A DNA stretch of 18,008 nucleotides from Bin5 sp034428435 (GTDB taxonomy: Bacteria > Chloroflexota > Anaerolineae > Caldilineales > Caldilineaceae): NCBI GenBank assembly GCA_034428435.1, contig DAOUHY010000367.1:1-18008 (forward strand), given 5' to 3'. The position numbers were made by a program, and so were the translations under genes. Below are positions 7,581 through 15,666 of the stretch, piece by piece. Below the pieces are notes generated by a model. It saw only the letters and a program-made list of their open reading frames with translations, did not search any database and was not told where the DNA came from. Each line of letters opens with the position of its first letter. The first letter of the stretch is position 1.

Positions 7581-8549
7581 ATGAATAAGAACGTCGTGAT
7601 TGCCTACCCCGGATTCGGGGACATCGAGATAGAAAAGGAGATCCTGAGCGCCGCGGGTCTGGAGATCGAGCATGTAGGCAACCTGGACACGGAGGAGGCC
7701 AGGCAGGCTGCGCGGCATTGCGATGCTCTGATGGTAACGATCCAGCCGGTGCGGGCGGAACTCATCCAGAGCCTGGAACGATGCCGGCTAATCTGCCGCG
7801 TTGGCACGGGACTGGATGCCATTGACATCAGGGCGGCCACGGAACGGGGCATTTGGGTGACTTACGCTCCCGACTATTCGATTGATGAGGTCTCTACGCA
7901 CGCGATTGCGCTTGTGCTGGCACAGGCGCGCGGCCTGCCGGGTCTTCTGGGCGCGACGCGCCAGGGAATCTGGGACAGTGAATCGGGCGGCATTCTCAAC
8001 CGGTTCAGCGACCAGACACTGGGCGTCATTGGTTGCGGTCGGATAGGCCAGGCGACGGCGGCCAAGGGCCGCGGGCTGGGACTTGAGGTCTTAGTATACG
8101 ACCCGTACGTGGATGCGGCGGCGATGGAGGCGTTGGGGGCAAAGCTCGTCGATCTGGAGACTGTGCTGCGCGAGTCAGACTATATATCGTTGCATTCGCC
8201 GCTAACGGAGGAGACCCGCCACCTTATCAATGCAGAGACGCTGGCGATGATGAAGCCGACCGCATACCTGGTGAACGCGGCGCGCGGTGCCTTGGTGGAT
8301 GAGGAGGCGCTGCTGTCGGCGGTGCAGAGCGGGCAGATCGCCGGCGCTGCGCTGGACGTTTTGAATGTCGAACCGGTGGCGGCGGACCATCCCTTCTTGA
8401 AGGAGGAACGCATCTTGCTCACGCCCCACGCCGGGTGGTATTCTGAGGAATCCAAAATTGACGTGCGCGTGCAGGGGGCGGAAGAGGTTGTGCGCGTTCT
8501 GCGCGGCGAGAGGCCGCGAGCGCCTGTCAATGAGGTCCCAAATGGTTAG
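7581..8549 (+). CDS. D-2-hydroxyacid dehydrogenase family protein (NAD type)
   Basis: A second D-2-hydroxyacid dehydrogenase, 322 aa, complete. The Rossmann loop GCGRIG is at 151-156, with Asp174 at the end of the next strand (LVYDP), the usual mark of NAD(H) use. The catalytic residues are Arg235 (in AARGALVDE), Glu264 (in LNVEP) and His283 (in TPHAGW). It differs clearly from the divergent dehydrogenase at 348-1403, whose cofactor loop has arginines. The ATG at 7581 follows GAGAGTG. It leads a five-gene run (dehydrogenase, SDR, E1-alpha, E1-beta, E2) with gaps of 23, 54, 5 and 76 nt. Context suggests it supplies or removes a 2-oxoacid handled by the E1/E2 complex. Phosphoglycerate-dehydrogenase-like activity cannot be excluded. 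Confidence 0.9.
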   Translation: MNKNVVIAYPGFGDIEIEKEILSAAGLEIEHVGNLDTEEARQAARHCDALMVTIQPVRAELIQSLERCRLICRVGTGLDAIDIRAATERGIWVTYAPDYSIDEVSTHAIALVLAQARGLPGLLGATRQGIWDSESGGILNRFSDQTLGVIGCGRIGQATAAKGRGLGLEVLVYDPYVDAAAMEALGAKLVDLETVLRESDYISLHSPLTEETRHLINAETLAMMKPTAYLVNAARGALVDEEALLSAVQSGQIAGAALDVLNVEPVAADHPFLKEERILLTPHAGWYSEESKIDVRVQGAEEVVRVLRGERPRAPVNEVPNG

Positions 8550-8572
8550 GAGCTGCAAAGGAGATCGCGGGA

Positions 8573-9388
8573 ATGACCCACCCACTCTTTGATTTGAGCG
8601 GACGCGTTGCCATTGTATCGGGTGCGGCGAGCGGCATGGGACGTATCACGTCAATAGGCTACGCCGAGGTCGGCGCGGACGTGGTGTTGTTGGATATCAA
8701 CAAGGTTGGCGCCCAAGAGACCGCGCATGAGATCGAGCGGATGGGCGGTCGCGCCCTTCCGGTCAACTGTGATATCTCGGACCCGGACCAGATTCGGGCG
8801 ATGTTCGAGCGGGTTGACAGTGAATTTGGTCGGGTCGACGTGCTCAGCAACATTGCGGGAGAAGGTATTCGCACGGACCCGCTGGACCTGACCGAGGACC
8901 AGATACAGCAGGTGATGCAGAACCTGGTTGTGGGCCGCTATATTTGCACGCAAGAGGCGGCCAAACGGATGATGACGAGGGGCCGCGGGAGCATATTCAG
9001 CATTGTTTCGATCGCCGGGATCAGCGCACTCGGCCGGGGCCACATTGCATACAGCATGGCGATGGGCGCTGTGGGGGCGATGACACGGGAACTGAGTACG
9101 GAATGGAGCAGTTTGGGTGTACGCGTTAACGCGATCGTCTGCGCACAGATCATGAACCAGGACCTGGAAGTACGAATCGCGGCGGATCCCGCGCTGGGTG
9201 CTTCCTACTTGCGCGGTCTGCCTATTGGGCGGATGGGTCATCCCAACGATATAAAGGGGCCGGCGATCTTTCTCGCCTCCGATGCATCGGCCTGGATGAC
9301 AGGCGCCTTGATCCCGCTGGATGGGGGAAATCTGGCCAAGAATGTCAGCGGTTCCCATCCGGGAATGCCTGCGGTTGTGCCGGCCTGA
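8573..9388 (+). CDS. SDR family oxidoreductase with Met in place of the catalytic Lys
   Basis: A classical-type short-chain dehydrogenase, 271 aa. The cofactor motif G-x3-G-x-G is at 17-23 (GAASGMG), Asp41 in LLDIN indicates NAD(H), and NIAG (93-96) and Asn117 are present. Ser146 (VSIAG) and Tyr160 fit the active site, but the YxxxK motif reads YSMAM, so residue 164 is Met (codon ATG at 9062-9064). That Lys normally orients the cofactor and lowers the Tyr pKa. Either the enzyme works in a modified way, has another role, or a single T-for-A change or sequencing error altered AAG. The rest of the fold is intact through the LDGG near the C-terminus. AAGGAG (8558-8563) precedes the ATG. By context it may act on a sugar-acid or 2-keto-3-deoxy intermediate. 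Confidence 0.9.
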   Translation: MTHPLFDLSGRVAIVSGAASGMGRITSIGYAEVGADVVLLDINKVGAQETAHEIERMGGRALPVNCDISDPDQIRAMFERVDSEFGRVDVLSNIAGEGIRTDPLDLTEDQIQQVMQNLVVGRYICTQEAAKRMMTRGRGSIFSIVSIAGISALGRGHIAYSMAMGAVGAMTRELSTEWSSLGVRVNAIVCAQIMNQDLEVRIAADPALGASYLRGLPIGRMGHPNDIKGPAIFLASDASAWMTGALIPLDGGNLAKNVSGSHPGMPAVVPA

Positions 9389-9442
9389 GACTGGCCCGGC
9401 AGGCTGATGTCCGACAAACACAATACAATGGAGGTGGGTGGC

Positions 9443-10408
9443 ATGGCCCAGTCCGATCAACTCCTTTCTCTTTACAGGCAGATGCTGATCATCCGCTATA
9501 CAGAGGAGCAGCTGGCCCGTTCGCATCAGACGGGTCTGATTCACGGAGCCTGTCATACGTACGTCGGCGAAGAGGCGATTGCGACCGGCGTGTGTGCGCA
9601 CTTGCGGCCCGACGACGCCGTCTTCAGCACGCATCGCGGGCACGGGCACGCGCTGGCGAAGGGGGTCAGCCCGCGGGAGGTCGTTGCCGAGCTTTTTGGG
9701 CGTGCGACCGGCTGTTCGCAGGGCAGGGGTGGCAGTATGCACCTCTTCAAGCCGGAGGTTGGGATGATGGGAACGAGCGGGATCGTCGGCCCCTGTATAC
9801 TGCAGGCGACGGGGGCCGGGTACTCGTTCAAGCTGCTCAAAACGGACCAGGTCGGGGTCGCTTTCTTCGGCGATGGGGCGGTGAACAACGGCGCGTTCCA
9901 TGAGGGGCTGAACCTGGCCAGCATCTGGAAGCTGCCGACGCTATTCATCTGCGAAAACAACATGTACGCCACCGAAGTGCCCTTTGCTTATTCGGCGGGC
10001 AATCCGCACGTGGGCAACCGAGGACCAGCTTACGGGATGGAGAGCCTCACAGTAGACGGCAACGACGTACTGGCCGTCTACGAGGCGGCGGAGGAGGCGG
10101 TGCAGCGGGCACGCGGGGGAGAAGGGCCCACTTTGATCGAATGCCGGACCTATCGCACGCGTGCCCATGCAGAGGGTATGCGAGACGCCGGGTACCGCAC
10201 GCCGGAAGAGGTGGAGGAGTGGAAGGCGCGCGATCCGATTACCCGCTACAACGAGTGGCTCCTGAAGAATGAAGAGGCGGGCACTGAAACGCTGGCCGAG
10301 ATTGAGACGGAGGTGAAGGAGATGGTAGCGGACGCGGAGGAGTTCGCCCGCAACAGCCCATGGCCGGAGCCGGACACGGTCAGTGAACACGTATTCAATC
10401 AGGGGTGA
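9443..10408 (+). CDS. Thiamine-diphosphate-dependent dehydrogenase E1, alpha subunit (pyruvate/acetoin dehydrogenase type)
   Basis: The alpha half of the alpha2-beta2 E1 component of a 2-oxoacid or acetoin dehydrogenase complex, 321 aa from this start. The ThDP-Mg motif runs from GDG (143-145) to ENN (171-173), with the expected spacing. HRGHGH (64-69), GRGGSMH (94-100) and GTSGIVG (110-116) are conserved active-site and cofactor segments. The phosphorylation-loop region near 236-252 has RTRAHAEG where many relatives have RxGHS. The start at 9443 is chosen over in-frame ATGs at 9407 and 9428 because GGAGGTGG (9430-9437) lies 5 nt upstream and MAQSDQLLSLYRQM is the usual N-terminus. The beta gene begins 5 nt after its stop. 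The substrate is not resolved: pyruvate, acetoin, branched-chain or a sugar-derived 2-oxoacid are all possible. Confidence 0.92.
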   Translation: MAQSDQLLSLYRQMLIIRYTEEQLARSHQTGLIHGACHTYVGEEAIATGVCAHLRPDDAVFSTHRGHGHALAKGVSPREVVAELFGRATGCSQGRGGSMHLFKPEVGMMGTSGIVGPCILQATGAGYSFKLLKTDQVGVAFFGDGAVNNGAFHEGLNLASIWKLPTLFICENNMYATEVPFAYSAGNPHVGNRGPAYGMESLTVDGNDVLAVYEAAEEAVQRARGGEGPTLIECRTYRTRAHAEGMRDAGYRTPEEVEEWKARDPITRYNEWLLKNEEAGTETLAEIETEVKEMVADAEEFARNSPWPEPDTVSEHVFNQG

Positions 10409-10413
10409 AGGCC

Positions 10414-11391
10414 ATGCGAGAGTTGACTTACGTTGAAGCCACGCTGGAGGCCTTGGACAGCGCGATGGCGCGCGATCCCTCGATCTTCGTCGTCGGCGAA
10501 GGTATTGGCGAACGGGGGGGCAACTTCAATACGACGGTCGGCCTGTACGACAAGTACGGGCCTGAGCGCCTTTGTGACACGCCGATCAGCGAACGCGGCT
10601 TTGTCGGCATGTGCGCGGGCGCGGCCATGACCGGTACCCGTCCCGTTGTCGACTTCATGTTTTTGGACTTTATACTCGACGCCTTTGGCGAGCTGGTGAA
10701 TCAGATCGCGAAGATGCAGTATATGAGCAGCGGCCGGCTCAAGATGCCCATATTGCTACGCGGTGCGATTGGGATCGGCCATTCGGCTGCAACCCATCAC
10801 TCGGGCAGTTACTACCCGATTTTTGCTCATATTCCCGGATTCCGGGTGGTGGTTCCAGCCATTCCCAGTGACGCCAAAGGACTATTCACCACCGCGTTGC
10901 AGAGCGACGACCCCGTGCTTTTTCTTGAACACAAGTCATTGTTGTTCAATCGCGGCGATGTACCAGAGGGCGATTACGCCATTCCATTCGGGCAGGCGCG
11001 CATGGCGCGGGAGGGGTCGGACTGCACAGTCGTCGCGATTGGTTCGATGGTAGACAAATCTGTAGCCGTTTGCGACAAGCTGGCAGAGGATGGAATTTCG
11101 GCCGAGGTGATCGATCCGCGCACGATCGCTCCGCTCGATATGGCGACGATTCTGGAGTCGATCAGCAAGACAGGGCGGCTTCTGATTGTGGACGAGACAT
11201 TTCAGCCGTGCGGTGTGGGCGCTGAAATTGCGGCGCAGGTCATCGACGAGGGATTTGACGATCTGGACGCCCCGATTCGCCGGTTGAACGGCGCACATGT
11301 GCCGACGCCTTACAGCCCGCCGCTGGAGCTTGCCATTGTACCGGAGTCGTACGATATCGAACAGAGCATACGCGATCTGCTTGCTGAATAA
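10414..11391 (+). CDS. 2-oxoacid dehydrogenase E1, beta subunit
   Basis: The transketolase-like beta subunit that completes the E1 heterotetramer, 325 aa. The N-terminus MRELTYVEAT and Glu60 in DTPISE (the ThDP-activating Glu) are typical. So are the segment THHSGSYYPIFAHIPG (127-142) and VIDPRTIAPLD (232-242) in the C-terminal domain. The ATG at 10414 is preferred because AGGGGTG (10401-10407) sits 6 nt upstream. An in-frame GTG at 10405, overlapping the alpha stop as GTGA, would add only three residues and lacks a Shine-Dalgarno. HHSGSYYP differs from the HHSQSxE found in many pyruvate-type subunits, which may reflect a different substrate; that is inference. Confidence 0.93.
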   Translation: MRELTYVEATLEALDSAMARDPSIFVVGEGIGERGGNFNTTVGLYDKYGPERLCDTPISERGFVGMCAGAAMTGTRPVVDFMFLDFILDAFGELVNQIAKMQYMSSGRLKMPILLRGAIGIGHSAATHHSGSYYPIFAHIPGFRVVVPAIPSDAKGLFTTALQSDDPVLFLEHKSLLFNRGDVPEGDYAIPFGQARMAREGSDCTVVAIGSMVDKSVAVCDKLAEDGISAEVIDPRTIAPLDMATILESISKTGRLLIVDETFQPCGVGAEIAAQVIDEGFDDLDAPIRRLNGAHVPTPYSPPLELAIVPESYDIEQSIRDLLAE

Positions 11392-11467
11392 CCAGGATGA
11401 TCGAGGATCGTAGAGAACGAGTCCATCTGCACCTCCAAACCCACAGCTGTTCAATTGAGGGAAACCG

Positions 11468-12847
11468 ATGGCTTACGAAGTGACGATGCCGCGCCTAGGA
11501 TGGACGATGGAAGAGGGCGTTTTTGGCGAATGGCTGAAACAGGATGGAGACGAGGTAAAGGCCGGCGACCTGCTCTTTACGGTGGAGGGAGACAAGGCTA
11601 CGCAGGAGGTGGAGGTTTTCGAGAGCGGAATCCTGCGACTTCCCCAAGGCGCCCCGGCCTCCGGTGATGTGATACCGGTTGGTGCACTGCTGGCGTATAT
11701 CTTGCAGGTCGGCGAATCGATGCCTGCGGGGGGTAGCGAATCCCCCCAGTCGGGAGAGCTTGAGGGGCAGGGCAGCACAGGGAGTCCGTCAGCTGCGGCA
11801 GAGCCTGCTTTCCGGAAGCCATCGGCGGCGCAAACAGATTCCGCAGACGGGCAAGTCTATCCAAACATCAGCCCCCGTGCGCGGCGAGTAGCCGGCGAGT
11901 TGGGGGTGGATTGGACCCTGCTCACAGGGAGCGGCCGCACGGGAAGGATTGTCGAAAGGGATGTGCGCGCGGCCGCGGAGACGATGGTTGAACCGGTTGA
12001 GGTGGACATGTCGCCGGTGGCGCGCCGCATGGCTGCGGAAGCGGGCATTCCGTTGGAAGACCTGGCGGCGATCAGGCCGGGCGGCCGGATCCAACGCGAG
12101 GATGTCGAGGCTGCCATCGCGGCCCGACGTCAACCGGTGCATGCGGATGAGACAGCGCCGCAAGTCTTGCCACACACACGCATCCGCCAGATAACGGCCC
12201 AGCGGATGGCAGAGAGCGCGCACACAACCGCGCCTGTCACTTTGACGACCGAGGCCGACGCCACCGAGTTGGTGGCTTTACGTGAACAGCTGAAGTCGAG
12301 CTATGCCCGGCGCGGGCTGGCGGTACCCAGTTACAACGACATTTACATCAAGCTGGCTGCTGCCGCGTTGCAGGAGCATCCTACGCTAAACTCCAATTGG
12401 GATGATGAGGGTCTAATTCTTCACGGAGAGATTCACATCGGTTTTGCGGTGGAAACCGAGCGGGGACTGCTGGCGCCGGTGCTGCGGGACGTGCCGGCGA
12501 AGTCGTTGCGCGTGATCGCGGCAGAGTCTGCCAGCTTAATCGAGGGCGCGCAACAGGAACGATTGAGTCATGAAGCGATGCAGGGCGGAACGTTTACGAT
12601 TACGAATCTGGGCATGTACGGCATTGACGCCTTTACCCCTATCATCAATTTGCCCCAAGCCGCCATTCTTGGCATCGGGCGCATCGTCTGCAAGCCGGCC
12701 GTACACGATGGGGAAGTCGTGCCCCGTCAGATGGTTGCGCTCAGCCTGACATTTGATCATCGCGTTGTGGACGGGGCCCCGGCGGCGCGTTTCCTCAACA
12801 CTGTGCGCGAGTACGTTGCAGAGCCCATTCTGTGGCTTACTGCCTAA
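11468..12847 (+). CDS. 2-oxoacid dehydrogenase E2 (dihydrolipoamide acyltransferase), two subunit-binding domains
   Basis: The core acyltransferase of the complex, 459 aa. Domains in order: a lipoyl domain (1-82) with the lipoylated Lys43 in EGDKATQ; an Ala/Ser/Gly/Pro-rich linker (85-130); a peripheral subunit-binding domain at about 133-168 (ISPRARRVAGELGVDW ... GRTGRIVERDV); a second such domain at about 181-218 (MSPVARRMAAEAGI ... GGRIQREDV); and the catalytic domain from about 236 to the end, with His431 and Asp435 in DHRVVDG. Most E2 proteins have one subunit-binding domain. The ATG at 11468 follows TTGAGGGAA. No E3 gene follows, so dihydrolipoamide dehydrogenase must be supplied from elsewhere. 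It is the last gene before a 381-bp gap. Confidence 0.93.
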   Translation: MAYEVTMPRLGWTMEEGVFGEWLKQDGDEVKAGDLLFTVEGDKATQEVEVFESGILRLPQGAPASGDVIPVGALLAYILQVGESMPAGGSESPQSGELEGQGSTGSPSAAAEPAFRKPSAAQTDSADGQVYPNISPRARRVAGELGVDWTLLTGSGRTGRIVERDVRAAAETMVEPVEVDMSPVARRMAAEAGIPLEDLAAIRPGGRIQREDVEAAIAARRQPVHADETAPQVLPHTRIRQITAQRMAESAHTTAPVTLTTEADATELVALREQLKSSYARRGLAVPSYNDIYIKLAAAALQEHPTLNSNWDDEGLILHGEIHIGFAVETERGLLAPVLRDVPAKSLRVIAAESASLIEGAQQERLSHEAMQGGTFTITNLGMYGIDAFTPIINLPQAAILGIGRIVCKPAVHDGEVVPRQMVALSLTFDHRVVDGAPAARFLNTVREYVAEPILWLTA

Positions 12848-13228
12848 CAGGCTCCTAGCCCTAAAGAAGTGACGTCTACGGGGGATTGCCTCTCTTCCTC
12901 CCACACCCAGAACTGCTGGCACGCGGCAATGGCAGATGTCCGGGGAGCTACTCCTATCTTCGTAAACATTCCTTCTTCTTTGATGCCAGTCTTAGAGACA
13001 GGCGCAGAAGTGCCGGGCAGAGATTCGGAAGAGGAACGGCGATCATTGATAGGCTCCAACCGTACGCCATGGATCGGACCTTCGATGCCATGAAGCGATG
13101 TCAGACGAACATAATTTGAGCATGTGAAAAAATTGACAATATGCTTGAATTCCATAGGATTAGCGAAAGCCCCGTCAAGCAGTTTTCAAAGGTATTCACA
13201 ATTGATTTCACAGAGGAGATGTCCAACT
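12848..13228. other. Intergenic region between E2 and cassette B, 381 bp
   Basis: No gene is recognised. A hairpin can form from CATGGATCG (13068-13076) with CGAT-G-CCATG (13083-13092; one bulged G, 6-nt loop), but no T run follows, so it is at best a weak terminator. The promoter at 13133-13160 and the cassette B ribosome binding site lie at the right end. No known riboswitch pattern was recognised. Confidence 0.5.
13133..13160 (+). promoter_or_regulatory. Sigma70-type promoter for cassette B
   Basis: TTGACA (13133-13138, 6/6) is followed after 16 nt by TAGGAT (13155-13160, 4/6). A start near 13167 would leave a leader of about 60 nt before the ATG at 13229. This suggests cassette B is transcribed on its own, separately from the E1/E2 operon. 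Confidence 0.5.
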
Positions 13229-14551
13229 ATGAAGCACGGAGTAAACCTGTCCAGACGAACTTTTCTCAAGGTGGGTGGGACAGCTGCCGGCGCGGCTATA
13301 CTGGCAGCCTGCGCGCCAGTTGCCGCACCCGCGGACGACGGCTCGATGGGAGAAGGAGCAATGGCGGAGCCGGTTACGATTCGCTATGGTCGCCATGATC
13401 CGGCCGCGGGCGTGGCCTTGACGCTTGAGTCATTCCAGGAAGAGTATCCCGACATTGTGGTCAGCGTTGAGCAGATTGGCGAGTTTCACGCCAAGATTCC
13501 GGCGCTGGCAGCGGCCGGCACGCTGCCCGACGTCGTTCGCAGCTGGGAGGCGATGGCGCTTGACATGGGGCGCAACAATCAGTTTATCGACGTCCAGCCA
13601 TATGTGGATGGCGAGCCCGGCTTCAATGCCGAGGACTTCTATGAGAACTGGTGGAACTATCCGGTCGTGGAAGGAAAGCGCTACGGCGTTCCCGATGCGG
13701 CTGCTCCGCACGTGACCTTCTACAACGCGGATCTATTTGACGAAGCGGGTGTCGAATATCCGAACAAGGACAGCTTCACCTGGACTGACTATGAAGAAAA
13801 GGCCCGGGCCATCAGCGATCCCGACAATAAGATTTGGGGTTCGGAGACGATTCCGGTTGGCTGGCACATGTTCAGCGTCAAGCAGACTTGGCAGAACGAC
13901 GGCAGCTTCTACAGCGAGGATTTCCTTGAGTCCAGGCTTGATAAAGAGGAGACGATCCAAGCGATTCAGTATTGGGCGGACATGCTTCTCGACGGCAACG
14001 TGATGCCGTCACCTTCCCAGATTATTGGCATTGGCGGCGCCGGAGCGGCAGCCGAACTTCTGGCAGCAGGTAAGATTGGGATGCAGCGGATGGGTTCCTG
14101 GATCACGGGCAGTCTTGTTGACGCCGGCTTCCGCTTCAACGTTGTCGCCGAACCGAGCCAGGCTCGCCGCGATACCATCACGCACGGCGCGTTCAACAAC
14201 ATTGCCACCACTTCAGAGCATAAAGATTTGGCCTGGACCTGGCTCAACTACAATACCAGCACGCAGGGCATCTACAACTACGCTTCAAACGCGAACTTCC
14301 CGGGTACGCGCCGCACATCGAATGAGATTGAACCCTTCCCCTGGGTTGCGGAGGTAGTTTTTGAGGTGGACTGGGACGTAATCCCGGACGCGCTTACTTA
14401 CGGGCATATTCTGCCTGGCCCGGCGAACGAAGGCGAAGCCCTAAAGCTGATTGGCGATGCGCTGGATCAAGTATATTCCGGTGCTGCCAAAGCCGCTGAC
14501 ATCTTCCCTGAAGTGTCGCCAAAGGTCACGGCCGTAATTTCTGACATTTAG
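13229..14551 (+). CDS. ABC sugar-type solute-binding lipoprotein (cassette B), Tat-exported
   Basis: The receptor of a second CUT1-like importer, 440 aa. The N-terminus carries a textbook twin-arginine motif, SRRTFLK (8-14), and lipobox LAAC with Cys28, followed by an Ala/Pro/Asp linker. The start at 13229 has GAGGAG (13213-13218) 10 nt upstream. The frame is open back to 13124, but that extension would run through the promoter and bury the signal. The mature part begins with VTIRYGRHD and contains the usual IPALAAAGTLPDVV segment near 90-103. It shares little obvious sequence with the cassette A receptor beyond the fold and export signal, so the two systems probably bind different ligands. 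Ligand unknown. Confidence 0.92.
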   Translation: MKHGVNLSRRTFLKVGGTAAGAAILAACAPVAAPADDGSMGEGAMAEPVTIRYGRHDPAAGVALTLESFQEEYPDIVVSVEQIGEFHAKIPALAAAGTLPDVVRSWEAMALDMGRNNQFIDVQPYVDGEPGFNAEDFYENWWNYPVVEGKRYGVPDAAAPHVTFYNADLFDEAGVEYPNKDSFTWTDYEEKARAISDPDNKIWGSETIPVGWHMFSVKQTWQNDGSFYSEDFLESRLDKEETIQAIQYWADMLLDGNVMPSPSQIIGIGGAGAAAELLAAGKIGMQRMGSWITGSLVDAGFRFNVVAEPSQARRDTITHGAFNNIATTSEHKDLAWTWLNYNTSTQGIYNYASNANFPGTRRTSNEIEPFPWVAEVVFEVDWDVIPDALTYGHILPGPANEGEALKLIGDALDQVYSGAAKAADIFPEVSPKVTAVISDI

Positions 14552-14579
14552 ACCTAGTCTTAAGATCCCAAGAATTCAC

Positions 14580-14626
14580 GAAGGTACGCGAAGGCATCCA
14601 ATACTCTGTATGCCTTCGCGGCCTTC
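14580..14626 (+). terminator. Long hairpin between binding-protein and permease genes (attenuator or mRNA stabiliser)
   Basis: CGCGAAGGCAT (14587-14597) pairs perfectly with ATGCCTTCGCG (14610-14620) around a 12-nt loop. Below a small internal loop, GAAGG (14580-14584) pairs with CCTTC (14622-14626). No T run follows (TCTATGG), so protection of the upstream mRNA end is more likely than full termination. It occupies the same place as the hairpin at 3298-3331 in cassette A. Confidence 0.6.
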
Positions 14627-14720
14627 TATGGTCCAACATTCGGCAACTGCGCGGACCGGCCATGACGTCACCTTCCCGGCCGTCGGGCGCCTGAACGGGG
14701 CATAGAGGCAAAGGTAAACC

Positions 14721-15647
14721 GTGACCACAACCGGGCTAATACCACGAAGCGGCTTTTGGCAAAGCAGGCGTTTTCGCGATGCCATGGTGGCATATGCCTT
14801 CATTTTGCCGTGGGTTGTGGGCTTTATCCTCTTCGTGGGCGGCCCAATTGTGGCATCTTTCGTCCTCAGTTTTTTCCGGTGGAAGATGATCGCGCCTCCC
14901 AGATTCTACGGGCTGACTCATTACATCAACATGTTCACGACAGATGAGTTGTTTCGTACTTCAATCTGGGTGACCTTCAAATTTGTTCTGATTTCGGTTC
15001 CCATTAGCCAGGTGTTGTCCCTGGGACTGGCGTTGCTCTTGAATCAGCGGATACGGTTGCTGGGGTTCTGGCGCTCGGCCTTTTACCTGCCGGCGGTAGT
15101 CAGTGGCGTGGCAGGATCGGTCATTTGGGTGTGGATGTATCACGTAGAGCTGGGAATCGTGAACAATGGTTTGGCCCTGGTTGGTTTAGAGGGGCGAAAC
15201 TGGCTTTATGACAGGGAACTAGTACTGGGGTCGCTTGTCGTCAAGAGCCTGTGGAATATCGGCATTCCCATGGTTATCTATCTGGCGGCGTTGCAGGGAA
15301 TGCCGCAGCAGCTGTATGAAGCTGCAGACATTGATGGCTCCGGCGAGGTATCAAAGTTTTTTGCAATCACATTGCCAATGCTGTCTCCAGCGATCTTCTT
15401 CAACGTGGTGATGGGCATCATCGCATCGGTGCAGACCTTTGCCGAACCTTATGTGATGACCAAAGGCGGCCCGGACAATGCAACCCTCTTTTTGGGCCTC
15501 CATCTCTACAATAACGCCTTCCATTACCTCAAGATGGGTTACGCCTCCGCCATGGCCTGGATAATGTTCTTGCTCATCTTCGGGCTGACAGTCTTCCAGT
15601 TTGGTCTCGCCGGCCGATGGGTCTATTACGAGGGCGGCGCGCGCTAA
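14721..15647 (+). CDS. ABC sugar permease, MalF/UgpA-like (cassette B)
   Basis: An inner-membrane permease subunit, 308 aa. The first membrane segment is around residues 22-51, and the EAA docking loop is EAADIDGSG at 200-208 with LP at 218-219. The start is GTG at 14721 with AAAGG (14710-14714) 6 nt upstream. The next in-frame Met (residue 22) has no Shine-Dalgarno and would cut into the first membrane segment. The gene is separated from the binding-protein gene by 169 bp holding the long hairpin. It pairs with the permease starting at 15667. Confidence 0.92.
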   Translation: MTTTGLIPRSGFWQSRRFRDAMVAYAFILPWVVGFILFVGGPIVASFVLSFFRWKMIAPPRFYGLTHYINMFTTDELFRTSIWVTFKFVLISVPISQVLSLGLALLLNQRIRLLGFWRSAFYLPAVVSGVAGSVIWVWMYHVELGIVNNGLALVGLEGRNWLYDRELVLGSLVVKSLWNIGIPMVIYLAALQGMPQQLYEAADIDGSGEVSKFFAITLPMLSPAIFFNVVMGIIASVQTFAEPYVMTKGGPDNATLFLGLHLYNNAFHYLKMGYASAMAWIMFLLIFGLTVFQFGLAGRWVYYEGGAR

Positions 15648-15666
15648 CGCACTGGAGGACTCAATC

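Noticed and set aside
8651..9901. Long open frame (416 codons) on the minus strand
   Set aside because: It is fully antisense to the SDR and E1-alpha genes, which have strong family motifs; its translation resembles no protein family I know and is a GC-rich shadow.
12844..13155. 103-codon minus-strand frame in the gap before cassette B
   Set aside because: It has no family resemblance and overlaps the cassette B promoter region.
13124..13228. Upstream in-frame extension of the cassette B binding protein
   Set aside because: It runs across the TTGACA promoter and buries the Tat signal; ATG 13229 fits the signal and ribosome binding site.
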